Source of the DNA: Chrysoperla carnea
Taxonomy: Eukaryota; Arthropoda; Insecta; Neuroptera; Chrysopidae
Direction: 5' to 3'
Assembly: GCF_905475395.1 (NCBI RefSeq)
Contig: NC_058340.1
Location: 69,852,181 to 69,916,180, forward strand
Length of the DNA: 64,000 nucleotides
The translations under genes were made by a program, and so were the position numbers. Shown one piece after another: positions 45,584 to 57,809 of this stretch; the stretch's first letter is position 1, and each line of letters opens with the position of its first letter. The notes beneath the pieces are model-generated. The model did no database searches, was not told the origin of the DNA, and was given only the letters and a program-made list of their open reading frames with translations.

Positions 45584-48308
45584 TTAATTATATTCAAAAA
45601 TCGACATGCTAATTGCTGCATTATCATTCAGTGATTTAAATCTTTCAGGATGTACAGTATTTAAAACCGCTGAAAGCCAATTAACATAAAGGCCAACTTT
45701 TGTGAAAACAGTTAGAAAATTGAGATCACAATGTGATGTACCAGTTTTTCGAGGACTAACACTCACGATACCTTGTAATACCCATACTTTATCATTAGTC
45801 GATTTTGGGAATACTAAACCACCTCCACTGTCCCCATTACAAACACCAGTTCCTGGAATGAACAGCAACAATAAAATATTTGTTGAAATTATGCAATATT
45901 CAAGTGAATTTACCGTTGCGCCAACCAGCACAGAATGCTGTATATGTTATGTATTTTCGAAAATCTCGTTTTTGATGTCTCATACATTCTTCGTTACTTA
46001 CAACTGGTAGTTTGGTCTTACGTAAAATTCCACTGAAGGTTTCATCTTCGGTGAGACCCATTCCCACGATCTAAGACACCAAATTAAGTTAAAAATAAAA
46101 TCTAGTGTAAATTTAACCGTATAAGTAAAAAAACCAGGCTCCGTTGAATTGGAAGGGCAATTTCTGAGATATTGGCTAAATTTACGGAGGTGAAATGTCG
46201 GAACTATTTCTTCGGTCAATACATTAGAAACTATGTGGTCGATTTTCGGGTGGCTGTGCCGTTCCCATCACCCGTTTTGAGGGCGCACCTGTGAAAAGTT
46301 GGATATGTTGGAATTATACTTACATGCCCCATACTATATTCTTTTAAATGAGCTGAAATATCATGTAAATTCCAATCAATACAAACAGGTCGTACATGTG
46401 AGTCAAATTTCACAGGGCTGCTTAGAATAATAACTGCAATATCCGAACCATAATTACCAATTTGATCCTGATACGATGGTTGAATAATAATTTTTTTAAT
46501 TTCACGTATTTGTGCATTTTCATTGTTCGTATTTAAATCACTGTTATATTTTCCCAACGCAACTTTCATTGTATCCGGTGGAACTTTCCATACACAATGT
46601 CCAGCTGCAAAAATAATTTCTTGAATGAAATTTTCCTTAAATTACATATTTTTAAACACACCTGTGACGATAACTAATTCAGAAATTAACGATCCACCAC
46701 ACCAGAATATCCATTTGCCATCTTCTAAGGTAAATAAGGCCGCATACCAAGGCCATCTACCCTGCTCAGCGATTTGACCATGGACAATTAAAGGAATTGC
46801 AGGTAAATCAGTTTTACCACAATCTACAATAAACTTTTAGGGTTTAAAATTAGTTGCAAAAAAAGAATAAAAGAATACTTATTACCAGGGTCGCATTTTA
46901 GCATATCCCGGTTCCATGTACCATCTGCTTGGCAAATCATTTGCGTATTATTTTGCTGTAATTTACTGGAAGGGATGTAATACTGTTTACATTCATAGCG
47001 AACAATTGTACTTGGCGGCATTGGCTTGTTACAAGCAATTAATCCTTTTTTTGGTCCCTCTTTTACTTGACACACTGCTGACATTCTATTCGACAATATT
47101 GGTGGACATTTTAATTGACCATCTAGAAAATTTCAGGAATTTTTATATTTATAAGTTTCCTGATACAGATTAGATAATTACCAATTGGACAAGATCCAGT
47201 TGAACATTTTAAACTTCTGCAAAGGGCTTCAGATTCATCAGAACCATCTATACAATCTGGTACACCATCGCAGCGTGAATCGAAATGAATACATCCTCCA
47301 TGCCGACAATGGTAACTATGTGGAGGGCATGGAAGTTCTTCGCAAGTATTTTTACTCTCATCTGATCCATCTTTACAATCAGTTTTTCCATCACATAACA
47401 ATTCAAGGGGAATACACTCATTTGAAAGGCAACGAAATTCTTTCATGCTATAAAAAAGTAGATTTTTCGTTAATCATTTATCAGGGTTAGGGATCACTAG
47501 GACTAAAGTCACGCCAGAGAAGAATAGCTAGGTGTTTTGAGACTAGTAACCTTAGTTAGAACGCGGGTACAACCGTCGACATAGACCACGTAGACCGCGG
47601 TCTCGTTTCGTAGATGACTAATCCAGTTAATCATTATTTGAATACGGACTCACCTGGATAGTCTTTCGGTGTGACTTTAGTCTAAGAAATTTGAATAAAA
47701 TTTACTCGCAACTATTTTTAGTTCGCCCACATTGACTTTCATCTGACTTATCTGCACATTCAGGAGTTCCATTACATCGAGCAGATGTCGGTACACATGC
47801 TCCGTAATGACATCGATACATGTTTTTTGGACATCTAAAACATTATTTTCGAACACATTTAAATTAATTTTATTTTTCGAAATTATTCGATAATAATTTT
47901 TTACATAATATGATAACATAAATCTTTTATTTCATCAGTCCCATCAGCACAATCTAGTTTACCATTACATACATCTTTTAATTTCATGACAGTACCATCC
48001 ATACAAATGAATTCTGGTATTTCTTGGCATAAATGTCGGGATATCCATGGATCTAAATAGAAATAAGACATTATAGTTCCTAAATTGTCGCAGAAGTACA
48101 GGTACGAAACTTTCGTGTCCTTGATTTCTTCAAATTCCACTATTATAATAATGCGAGTAACGGTGGAAGGGTAATATTCCCCCCCCCCTTCACTCAGTTA
48201 TAGCGCCTAGCATCTTCTTTAATAACTCGCCATAGGGTCAAATTAAAAAAATTATTGTAAATTTTACTTACCAAAAACAAAAATAATTAACAATAATTTT
48301 GCCAGCAT
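45584..48308 (-). CDS. modSP: Modular serine protease, ModSP/HP14 type (LDLa-CCP-trypsin fold)
   Basis: Nine minus-strand exons join in frame: 48308-48272, 48052-47905, 47834-47706, 47447-47182, 47122-46886, 46823-46662, 46604-46324, 46070-45914 and 45852-45584, giving 561 residues. A short signal peptide ([12 protein letters not shown]) is followed by four LDL-receptor class A modules (endings [37 protein letters not shown]), a complement control (sushi) module with YECKQYY and [14 protein letters not shown], and an S1 domain. Triad: [19 protein letters not shown]. The activation region reads [17 protein letters not shown], so cleavage would follow Leu, as in ModSP and HP14 that self-activate. 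The residue six before the serine is Gly, giving a chymotrypsin-like pocket. The family starts the Toll and prophenoloxidase cascades after peptidoglycan or glucan sensing in haemolymph. Fly ModSP is slightly longer (about 630). Confidence 0.93.
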
Positions 48309-49119
48309 ATTTTTAATCACATTTATTTCAAGAATTAATAATTTTAATAAAAGTTAATACTCGGTATTTATACAATTAATTAATTAATAATTCGGAACAT
48401 AAATTCTTTGTATGATTCTATAGAATTAAATTTATTTGAAACTTACCAATGAAAATCCATCTTCGAAATAGTTAAAATTCCAAAACCAGAACAGTACTTC
48501 TTATAAAATGTCTCGTGAATTTTGTTTCATGAGTCTGATGGACCCACAATTTTAAAATTTTTATTTTTTAATCGTTTCCACTTCGCTGCAGGAATTAAAA
48601 GAAGAGCTCAGAGAACGAGACTTAAATGCAGACATTGGCTTCTGCACTCATCGGAAGAGTGTTAATCTCATAGATTTTCCATTAAAATTATCCTTAACTC
48701 CATGAAACCTCTAGACTTAAAAATAAACTTCTTTTTGTCTTCTAAGATAGAGGCAAATTTTGTTTTATGTTTTAACTTTTGCAGCAGATGAAAAGTGAAT
48801 GTCATATTAATATTTCCCTGTTATTTACCTCCACTGATTCTTCGTCTAATGGAATTTCGTCTAGAAATAGCCCTCAGTCGATATTTTAAAAGATATCTTT
48901 ATAGAATCGGACTTTTAAAGTTCATAAATTAACTGTGAAATAGCCATAATTTTATGGAAATTAAAAAATTACAATTAATTTTATACGGTGCGCTAATAAA
49001 TTCATAAACATGTTTTACTTATTCATTTCTATTGTCGCATATTTTGTTGTATTTCAAATTAACGAAGGAAATTTTTAAGAAATTTTATCTGCAATGTATT
49101 TTTACGTCTTAGGACAATT
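48309..49119. other. Upstream flank of the modular protease, no supported gene
   Basis: Holds the probable promoter. A plus-strand segment after CTTCGCTGCAG (48584-48594) is open and charged (ELKEELRERDLNAD) for 38 codons, but no partner exon or donor site was found. Confidence 0.4.
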
Positions 49120-49610
49120 TTGGTTTCATCACACTATATCTCGGATCGATTTTTGAAGTTATCTCGAAAACTATCCGTCTAAGGGTTAAATAAACCCGAT
49201 TTTTTAATTTTTTGGGTTAAAATTACCTTATAAACTTAATATCATCGAAATTGGAAGCATTAAAAATTTTTCGATTTTTTGCAATTTTCCCTTAGAAAAA
49301 AATCGAAAAATCGAGAAAAATTTGATATTGTGGAATTTGATAAAACTCAGTTTATAAGGTAAGTTTGACCCAAAAAATTCAAAAATCGGGTTCATTTGGC
49401 TATTGGATGAATAGTTTTTGAGAAAAACGATATCCTGGATCGATTTTTGAGTTATCTCGAAAACTACCCGTCTAAGCGTTAAATAAACCCAATTTTTAAC
49501 TTTTTTGGGTTAAAATTACCTTATAAATTGAGTTTCATCGAAATTTTAAACATTTTCGATTTTTTGCAATTTTCTTAAGGGGTACTCCTTAGAAAAAAAT
49601 GTGTGCCCCT
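49120..49610. repeat. Hairpin-type repeat (family D), about 1.6 units of about 295 bp
   Basis: The phrase TGGATCGATTTTTGA-like with AGTTATCTCGAAAACTA recurs at about 49140 and 49435. Each unit has an antisense block (TTGGGTTAAAATTACCTTAT) and a sense block (AAGGTAAGTTTGACCCAA), so each unit can fold on itself. Confidence 0.85.
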
Positions 49611-50950
49611 CATTTGCCCCACGGTAGAATTGATGTCAACATTGAGTCCATGGCAAGCAACAACGTATTTTGTAATACACGGCTCATTAAATAGACATAA
49701 TTTTACTACCGACTCGGCGGTACTTGTTTGACATTTACTTTGAATCTAAGTTTTAAAAATAGGATCCAATTAAATAAGCCAGAATTTTTTAATTTTAGAA
49801 ATATATTTCATAGTAAATTAAAAATACAACAATAAGAGAGTGTTAATGAACACTTATTGGGTGGTGTTTGAGTGATATATTTATATATAGTAGGAACAAT
49901 ATTATTATATTCAACGTACAAGGTCTTCCACAAACCAACACGAGATACGCATATCGGCCGCGGCCACGCAATATGTGCTTGCAAATTGAGCTTTCATTTG
50001 AAAAATCCTAGGTAAATTTTCTTCGTCAAAAAAATACTTTCAACAATTGGGATATATAGTGTGTCCCCAAAATAAGAAAATTTACAAGTATAGTTACCTC
50101 TATCCGGGGACACACTGTATAAAGTACTTAGGAAGGAAGTTATTTACTTCTAAAAATACCATCCATGAATACATTCAACGCACATTTCAAGCTAGTAAGT
50201 GGAAAATCTTTATGATAAGTTAATCAACAAAAACCAATTTTAATTTTTAAAAATAGTTTCAAAATTGAAAGAGAGTTAATAAACGGTCCGAAACATCGGA
50301 CAAGACTTTATTATATTATAAAATTGATATATTATTCTTGTAATATTTTCAGCCTCTCCCTAGAAAATCCCATTTTCCTGTATTTTGAAATGTTTTCCCT
50401 AGGGTGTGGCCTTCTCGAATTTTCCCGGATATGTGGCTTATACCAATCCTAGAAACACCTTATGGTTTAGTCTTGTGCCCAGTTTAATCGAAATCGTTAA
50501 AGCCGTTTTTGAGAAAACCCCAAAAATCCTGTTTTGGCCTAGAGGGAAGTACCCTTGAAAAAAGGCCTAGGGAAAAATGAAAAAATCATCTGGAATTATG
50601 GCCAAACTGAACCTATGTACCGAGTTTGAGAAAAATCGGTTGAAAATTGGAGGCTCCAGCTGGGTAACAGACATTCCGACATACCGACGGACGCAACATT
50701 TAAAAAAAAATCACTTTTTTGGAATCAGGGACCCTCAAAACGTGTATTTCCAACCCCGATATCGATTTTTTTTTCGATCACAATTCTTTATTATATTTAT
50801 AATATAATAAAGTAAAAAATAATTTCCTTCAATTTAGAAATTTTTCACAATTGTTTTGTCATGATCTGATCTTCTCTAAGTGACATCCTCTTTAAATCTT
50901 GAGATAAATAAATCCCCTTTCAATTTTTAATGGAAAATCTACAATTTTTC
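49611..50950. repeat. LRRC49 3' flank with an unclassified repeat
   Basis: The segment 50390-50830 has the look of an interspersed repeat: TTTTGAGAAAACCCCAAAAA, CCGACATACCGACGGACG, and a poly-T rich end. A short hairpin TGTGTCCCC/GGGGACACA spans about 50070-50112. No gene seen. Confidence 0.45.
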
Positions 50951-53900
50951 TTATTTTAATTGTTTCATTCGATCTTTCATGTACGTATTCATCTGCGAAT
51001 AATCCAATAAAGTGCTTTGAACAATATCTTTCAAAATGGAATTCCATTCTTTTTCCAACAAATTCAATTTATCAATTGCATCGCATGTATTATCAATTAA
51101 TATTCCAAATTGATTACGAGCCTTCTGACGCCAAATTAAATCTTCCTAGAAATTTAAATAAAATTTATAAACTGTGATAAAGTCGGAATCCTGTAGGAAT
51201 GAAAGTAGGATTTATGAAATTCTTACTTGCGAAATTGCTCCTCGATGCCATTGTAATGCCTCTTTGGATACAACACTTTTTAATGCTGGATCAGCACTAA
51301 ACAGCCATTGTTTTGCGCTTAGATTATTTGCAGGTGGATTTTCAACTTGCAATCGTTGTAATAGTGGTTGTAGCAAAGCATCAGGTAACGACCATGCTAC
51401 CAAATCACTTAAGCTTTGATATTCTTCATTCGCTTTTGTAACTTCGTCTTCAGTCACCTGAACAGGAGAATTATCAATAAAACTGAGTTAATTATCAATA
51501 AAATTTCTAGTTTTTCTGGTGGATTCGTCAACGATGTAATTTTTTATTGCGGAATTTGATAAAACTAAGTTTATAAGGTAAGATTGACCCAAAAAATTCA
51601 AAAATCGGGTTCATTTGAGTATTGGACGAATAGTTTTTGAGAAAAACGATATCCTGGATCGATTTTTAAAGTTGTCTCGAAGACTATCCGTCTAAGGGTT
51701 AAATAAACCCGATTTAAAAATTTTTTGGGTTAAAATTACCTTATATACCAAGTTTCATCGAAATTGGAATCATTAAAAATTTTTCGATTTTTTGCAATTT
51801 TTTTAAGGGGTACCCGCTTAGAAAAAAATTGAAAAATCGAGAAAAATTTTTTCTTGCGGAATTTGATAAAACTCAGTTAGTAAGGTAAGTTTGACCCAAA
51901 AATTTTAAAAATCGGGTTCATTTGATTATTGGGTGAATAGTTTTTGAGAAAAACGATATTTCGGATCGATTTTTGAAGTTATCTCAAAATATATTTTTCG
52001 AAATTAGCAAGAAAAAAAATTTTTTTTTTGCAATTTTCTTAAGGAGTTTAGAATCTTTCGAAATATGCCAGTGGCTCGTTTCCTTTACCTTAGAACTACC
52101 GAATTCACAGTTTCGAAATCTTTGGAAAAAAAAGGAAATACTTTGTTAAAAAAATAATAATTTACCTCGATATTATTAATGACTTTTAAACCCCAATGAG
52201 TTAATCGAAAAATAGCATAACTTCGCCAATTTTTTTCTGTCACAGGATTTCCTTCACTCTCAATTTCCAATGAATATAAACCTTGAACTTCAGCGAGTGC
52301 ATTAATCTGACCCAAACAATAAATATTTGTTTCACGAAATATAAAACTTTCAGCATTTGGAAAACGATTTTTTAATTTTGTTAAAACACATGTGATCCCG
52401 TTAAAATTCACATAAGTGAATTTTACGGTAACAACATCGTTTGCTTTTTCAGAACTCCATGATTTATCGATGTAACGTAATGCACCATGTCCATAAATAT
52501 TTAAGGATCTTCCACAAATTTCAGCTAAGTAATCACTTCCTATAACAAAACGATTTCATAATATTTAGATAAAATTCAGGTCTGTAAATTTTGTACCTTG
52601 CTCTCGATCTTTAGTTGGAAGTGATCCTGCCGGCGAAGATTGACAATTTTTTCGTGCCTTTGGTTTTGCAGTTGCTGCTCGTATATTTATTCGATGATGG
52701 TGGGGAAATTTCTTTATTGGCATTGCACTTTTTACAGTGCGCTGAGAAGATTGAGAACGTACAGTTCCTAAAATCACAAAAACATTTTTTTGCACTTACG
52801 TTTTGTAGGATATTTCTATCGGAAGAAGATCAGGAAAGAAAAAATTCATAAAGATATCAAAAGAGCTTAAAACCGTTTGTAAAAGGCTCATAAAAAAAAT
52901 AAATAAACGAACACATTTTTCGAATTTTTTGAATCCAACCAACGAGCTGCCACCTGGAGCAGCATCAAGAGGCAGTTTAGGAATCTATGAATGATATCTG
53001 TTAAAAAAAAAATTACCTGCTTTGCTACTATTTGATTCTCCACACGAAGAAGCAGTAGTTCGAGAATAATTTGAGGTAGTCGACCCTGTCGATATGGTAC
53101 TCGAATTATCCGTTGATATAATTGGAGTCGGCGTAATTTTCATTTCTGGCTCACTGGATATTGCTAATTTCGAGATAACATTTGGTAATAAAGAAGGACT
53201 TTCACTTGGAGTTGATGCTTTTGGTTTATCACTATTTTGCTCCACAATTTCTTCTGAATCACTAGAATCACTCGAATTAGACGAATGTAACGAACTGACA
53301 GGACTATTAATATTTGGATCGATACTCGAAGTTAAATCCCATGTACTTTGTTTAATACTCAAACATTTATTCGACGATGTGATTCTAGATTCTAATTTTT
53401 CTAAATTATTCATCATAGGTACTAAAATTGGCGGTAACTTTAAATTATCACTATTTGTTGATGAGGACGATGTATGTTGTGAATTTTCTGTTTCCACAGA
53501 TTGTGATCGTCGTAACGAACATGATCTACGACGTTTTCCCTTTTCCAGTGTAAAATCTGTGGGTGCAATCACTAAGTCACAATCTGTTTTTAAGTCTTTG
53601 AAGTATGTATTCGTTGTACATGATGTTAAGCATTTAGTTTGAGAACGTAACAGCTCCCAATTTGTGCGTGCATTTGAGATAACTTCCTCGCGTCGTATAT
53701 TTGAACATACATCAGTGGTTAAATCCATAAAAGTGCTATTTGATAGCTCCTTGTTGTGACGCCATACCATTGCAGCTTTACGAACTTGATCTGTGATTTG
53801 CATACCACTTAGTTGATTTAAATTTGGCAAATATGATACTAAGAATGATACACAATCACCGCCCAACGATACTGGATTATTATCGATTGTTATTTCTTTT

Positions 53901-56900
53901 AAATTTATTGCTTTTGCTAAGCTGCTCATGTCTTCAACGCTAAAAAATTTCAATTGTTTTTATAAAAATTTGTCCAGTAACGGGGGTGGGTATTTTTAAT
54001 ATCAATACTTGTTAGGATAACATTCAAAGGTAGCACAAGACTGCTGAACGTCCTTAAATGAGTTGGCGAAACTAATGATTGAAAACCTGATATAGGTACC
54101 GGAAGCCTCTGACCTCAAGTTCACTGACGTCATAGCACTATTGCTGTTCTTGAAAAGCTCCAAATGGTTCATACAGTAGTGGCCGGGGTTGAGCCAACCC
54201 CCTTTTCAATATCAAAACAGACCCTATAATCTTAGTATGCCTCACCCTAGGATAGCCACTCTAACCTAACTTAAGCTAGCATAGGATGAAAATCAATATT
54301 GATGTTGGTGGATAAGCCATCGACTGATTACATGGCATTAATGACCAAAACTCGTTTTGGTGGGTTTAAAGTTTTGACAATACCCGCAGAGACAAACGAA
54401 GCAGAAGAATGACTTTCCAGGGAAAAGAGAATAACTTAATTTTCAAAGAATACGACAGAATGTTCACGCCTGCCTAAAAGAATTCAAAGAGAGCAAGAAA
54501 AAACAAAAATTGGTTACAGCTACTATCATTTCTTCTCTGGAAACACTGTAAGCTAGAGCAATATCTTTTGATACTGAGATTAGAAATCGAAGGCAAAGTC
54601 TAAGCAAGGGTACTTGAAACTATGAAACTCTTAGCGGTAGAAGGAATCAGGAGCTGCTGTAACTTTTAGAGAGAACCGATCTTGAGTCACTGTCATAGCA
54701 GATAACAAGTCATCATACATGGTTGAAGCCAGTACCTCAATTCGCAACTTGAACTGTATAAAACCAAGGAAACTTTTACTATTTTTAACTATATCGATGG
54801 AAAAAGAAGGTTGATATAAGTTTGGTCGCTATGTGTGTATGTCTGTGTATCTATCTGAAGGAAAAAAAAAACTTACCTTTGTAGATCATTATTCGAAAGA
54901 AATAATTTTTCTAATTGTGGTGTTTCCGAAAATCCTAATAATTTCCGTAATTTATTACGTCGAAAATTTGCTTCACGTAATAATTTCAAACCTTTTAAAT
55001 CTAGAGTACCAACTGTTTTAATTTGATTACCAGCCACATTTAATACTTTTAATTCGGTTAATGTTGATAGACCGGATAATGTTAATAAACGATTACCATG
55101 TAAATCCAATACTTCTAATTTAATCAATGATTTTAATCCTTCAATTCTACGTATTCGATTTTTACCCATCAACAATACTCTTAAACTAATTAATGAATCC
55201 ATTGAACTAATTCGATCTAATTGATTGTCATAGATGTCTAAAAATACTAAATGTACAAAATTCTGTGAGTGGAGTCCATCTAATTTTGTTAATAGATTAT
55301 GTTGCATTGATAATAAACGTAATCGGGGTTCACCATCAATGATTGGTAACACAGATAGTCCTCTCCTGAAAATAAAATCATTGATTAATGATATATTTTA
55401 CAAGCCTATGAAAAAACTGCTTACAAAAACTTTGGGCGACCAAACGCTAATATAATACTTAATACCCTCCACACTTTGGATCTTATTGTCCATACGTTCA
55501 GAAGCAGAACTTCACATAACACCCAATTATCTCGATAGACATGGAGCTAGTTAAAAGATATAGTTTTGAATCTACACTCTTTGAAAAATAAGAAATTAAT
55601 AATAATAAAAAATAAGGGGATTGCCGCAAATGGGTCTCTAGCACCTAGACCAAAGGAATCTCTATGTTGTCCTTGAGAACAATCTGTCAACCGAAGGCGA
55701 GGCGGCTCCAGGTAAGAGATGAAATTTTAAGCAAATGAAGCTATAGGATTCTATCGAGGACATATGTCACGCAAAAACCCACAGTTTCTCCGAGCATTTA
55801 TCGATCCAAGGTTTCGGATCCAAACATTCTAAACCTGACACCCCGTAGGTTTTTGCAGGTGTAAATTACAGGCCCTACAAGTGAGATCATCAAAGATCCC
55901 CATGTTATAAAAGTGGTAATTCAATCAACAGTGTTCTGTCAAGGATCCCACTCTTTGCTTTAGGGTGAGTTTCAAGCGAGCACACTCGAATGGTCTAGCT
56001 GTAGTTATACACAGTTTGGCCTACCGCATTCCTTGCGCAAAGTCTCAGTAATCAAGATGGGCTTGTCGTAGTCAACGGCTTCTTGCTCTCGTGTCAACGA
56101 GTCCGATATTTCATTCCCTTTAACGCCAGAGTGGTCCGGTACCCAGAAGTCCATTTACTTCCATAAAAAATTGTTTTTGTAATAGAAGTCTTCAAAACAA
56201 ATGATTCCAAGAACACCCGATATAAATTCGAGTGTAGAAGAAAAATATTTGTAAATGTGAAAATACGTACCTATCTAAGCTAATTCGATCTGGGTATCTT
56301 TCTTTCTCTTTCTGAGCTCTGGATGCATGTATTTTTCCATCAGCAGTGGTTTGTAATAACACTGGATGTCCTGGTAATAATTTTCCATCTTCTAGAAAGT
56401 CATATGGATTGTTTCCACTATTATTAGTACTATTATTTACTTTGCTGTTATGGGTAGGGTGTACCCGTGGTTTTTCTTTATGTTCTATTGCATTATTATT
56501 GACTGGAACATTTGGTAATGCAGGGCCAATTGTTAGAAACTTTTTAATATGTGACGATGCATTTATTTCATCTACACTTGCTGTGGATTTGCCACGAGAA
56601 CGAAATATTGTTCGTTTCTTTTCCTAAAATATAGAAAATAATAATAATTGTAACTCTATATGAAAAATCGGTTTAAAATTAGAGGAAATTAGGTTTAAGG
56701 ATTATACAGTTGTAGTTTCTTTTTAATTTTGTAATTTGTATTTTAGAAAATAACAATACAAATAATTTGATGAAGACTGCAATTATACTATTTCATGTTT
56801 TAATGTGAATTGTAATATCATGGATTCAAGTTTATTTTGCTAAAATTTTTTTCGTTTATTACATAAAATTAAAAAATTTAGCTAGGTTCATCTTTCTTCT

Positions 56901-57448
56901 TTGAAATTTGAAATTTCTACTTTCAAAATTATGGCATTCATTCAAATCAAAAATCTAATTAAAGTTAGAAGCGGCATTATTTTTTTTAATTTATCTTTCG
57001 AAGCTCGATTATTTTTCTTTTAAAAGTTCATATCATTCTTTGAACAAAATGATAGGATCATTTTTGTAATGTCCGATTATTATCGACCATAGTTTGTAGT
57101 AGAATAGGCAATTTTATAACATAAATGTTTATAATATTGCCTATATTTACTAAGCAAAGTAGATAGAATAAAATTATTTTTAATCTAAAGAAAAATTAAA
57201 GCTTTTAAAAGTTTTAACAGAAACAAATAAATATTATAAATATTTATTATTTAAGTTAACATGCACGTAACTATGTTAAGTTGATATGTGGCGTGTATCA
57301 AATATGTAAATGAATCTCAATTAAATTATAAGAGAAATCCCAATTTGTTTAGTTTTTTTTTTTCTCTATATAATTTGAAAGCAAAAGTTTAAATAAAAGA
57401 TTTGTTTAATTTTTTACTTACAAGAATGGCAGTGGTATTTTTTGGCAT
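50951..57448 (-). CDS. LRRC49: LRRC49 orthologue, tubulin polyglutamylase complex subunit
   Basis: Eight minus-strand exons join in frame: 57448-57422, 56623-56271, 55365-54877, 53939-53017, 52767-52597, 52539-52166, 51457-51227 and 51145-50951, giving 920 residues. Residues 10-127 are a polar lead-in ending in DRISLD. Residues about 128-310 carry leucine-rich repeats with the LRRC49-specific order LRLLSMQHN, LDIYDNQ, LRVLLMGKNRIRR, LEVLDLHGN. A serine-rich linker spans about 400-600. The C-terminal domain (about 655-920) has SLNIYGHGALRYID and NALAEVQGLYSLEIESEGNP, matching the human protein's GSGAL and NALAQL region. In mammals LRRC49 is part of the TTLL1 polyglutamylase complex that modifies axonemal and neuronal tubulin. 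The protein is longer than human LRRC49 (about 690), mainly in the linker. It shares an upstream region with mRpL54. Confidence 0.93.
51515..52010. repeat. Hairpin-type repeat (family D) inside an LRRC49 intron
   Basis: Fills most of the intron between exons 6 and 7. Two sense blocks (GATAAAACTAAGTTTATAAGG and GATAAAACTCAGTTAGTAAGG, about 300 bp apart) flank an antisense block (TTGGGTTAAAATTACCTTATA). Confidence 0.85.
54143..54276 (+). mobile_element. Short LINE 3'-tail fragment inside an LRRC49 intron
   Basis: Matches the tails at 13.7 and 43.3 kb in the opposite orientation: GCTGTTCTTGAAAAGCTCC, CAGTAGTGGCCGGGGTTG, and an end reading CCACTCTAACCTAACTTAAG. It is non-coding and truncated. 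Confidence 0.8.
55620..56156 (-). mobile_element. LINE RNase H-domain fragment inside an LRRC49 intron
   Basis: On the minus strand about 56154-55990 encodes DFWVPDHSGVKGNEISDSLT and then KPILITETLRKECGRP, the last catalytic region of a LINE RNase H domain (V-P-x-H-S/G-V-x-G-N-E-x-x-D). The part below 55990 is probably the decayed continuation. It lies in the intron between exons 2 and 3 of LRRC49, in the same orientation as the gene. Confidence 0.75.
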
Positions 57449-57809
57449 TAAAAAAATACAATACAACAAAATAACTCATAATACAAAATATTGAATATTT
57501 TTTTATTCTAAATACAATAAATAAAATTAGTTATTGACATTTTTTTATAATTTATTATTTTGTTTATTGAGGTTAAGTACACAACAATAAAACGAGAATA
57601 TTTTTTTTATTAGATTTTCTACGCATGTCGAATAGGTTACAAGGTATAGTATTTATTCTTCCCCGAAATTTCTAAATTTATTTATTATCTTTAAGATAAT
57701 GATTTAACAAATTGTTTTGTTTATCGTGTTTATAATTAATTGTTTTTCTAGAAAAGGAAGTTAAATAATTGATAATTTCGATAAAACTTCGAAAGAAAAT
57801 CTAGGCAAA
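57449..57809. promoter_or_regulatory. Probable bidirectional promoter region of LRRC49 and mRpL54
   Basis: 361 bp separate the two start codons, which point away from each other. It has to contain both 5' leaders and core promoters unless a non-coding exon lies elsewhere. It is AT-rich and I see no clear TATA box placement or other named motif. Confidence 0.55.

Noticed and set aside
48595-48711. Plus-strand segment encoding ELKEELRERDLNAD after a splice-acceptor-like site
   Set aside because: No donor, start codon or partner exon could be found nearby, and I could not match it to a family. Too short to call.
53094-53642. 182-codon plus-strand frame
   Set aside because: It is antisense to the serine-rich exon of LRRC49, which is supported by splice borders and homology.
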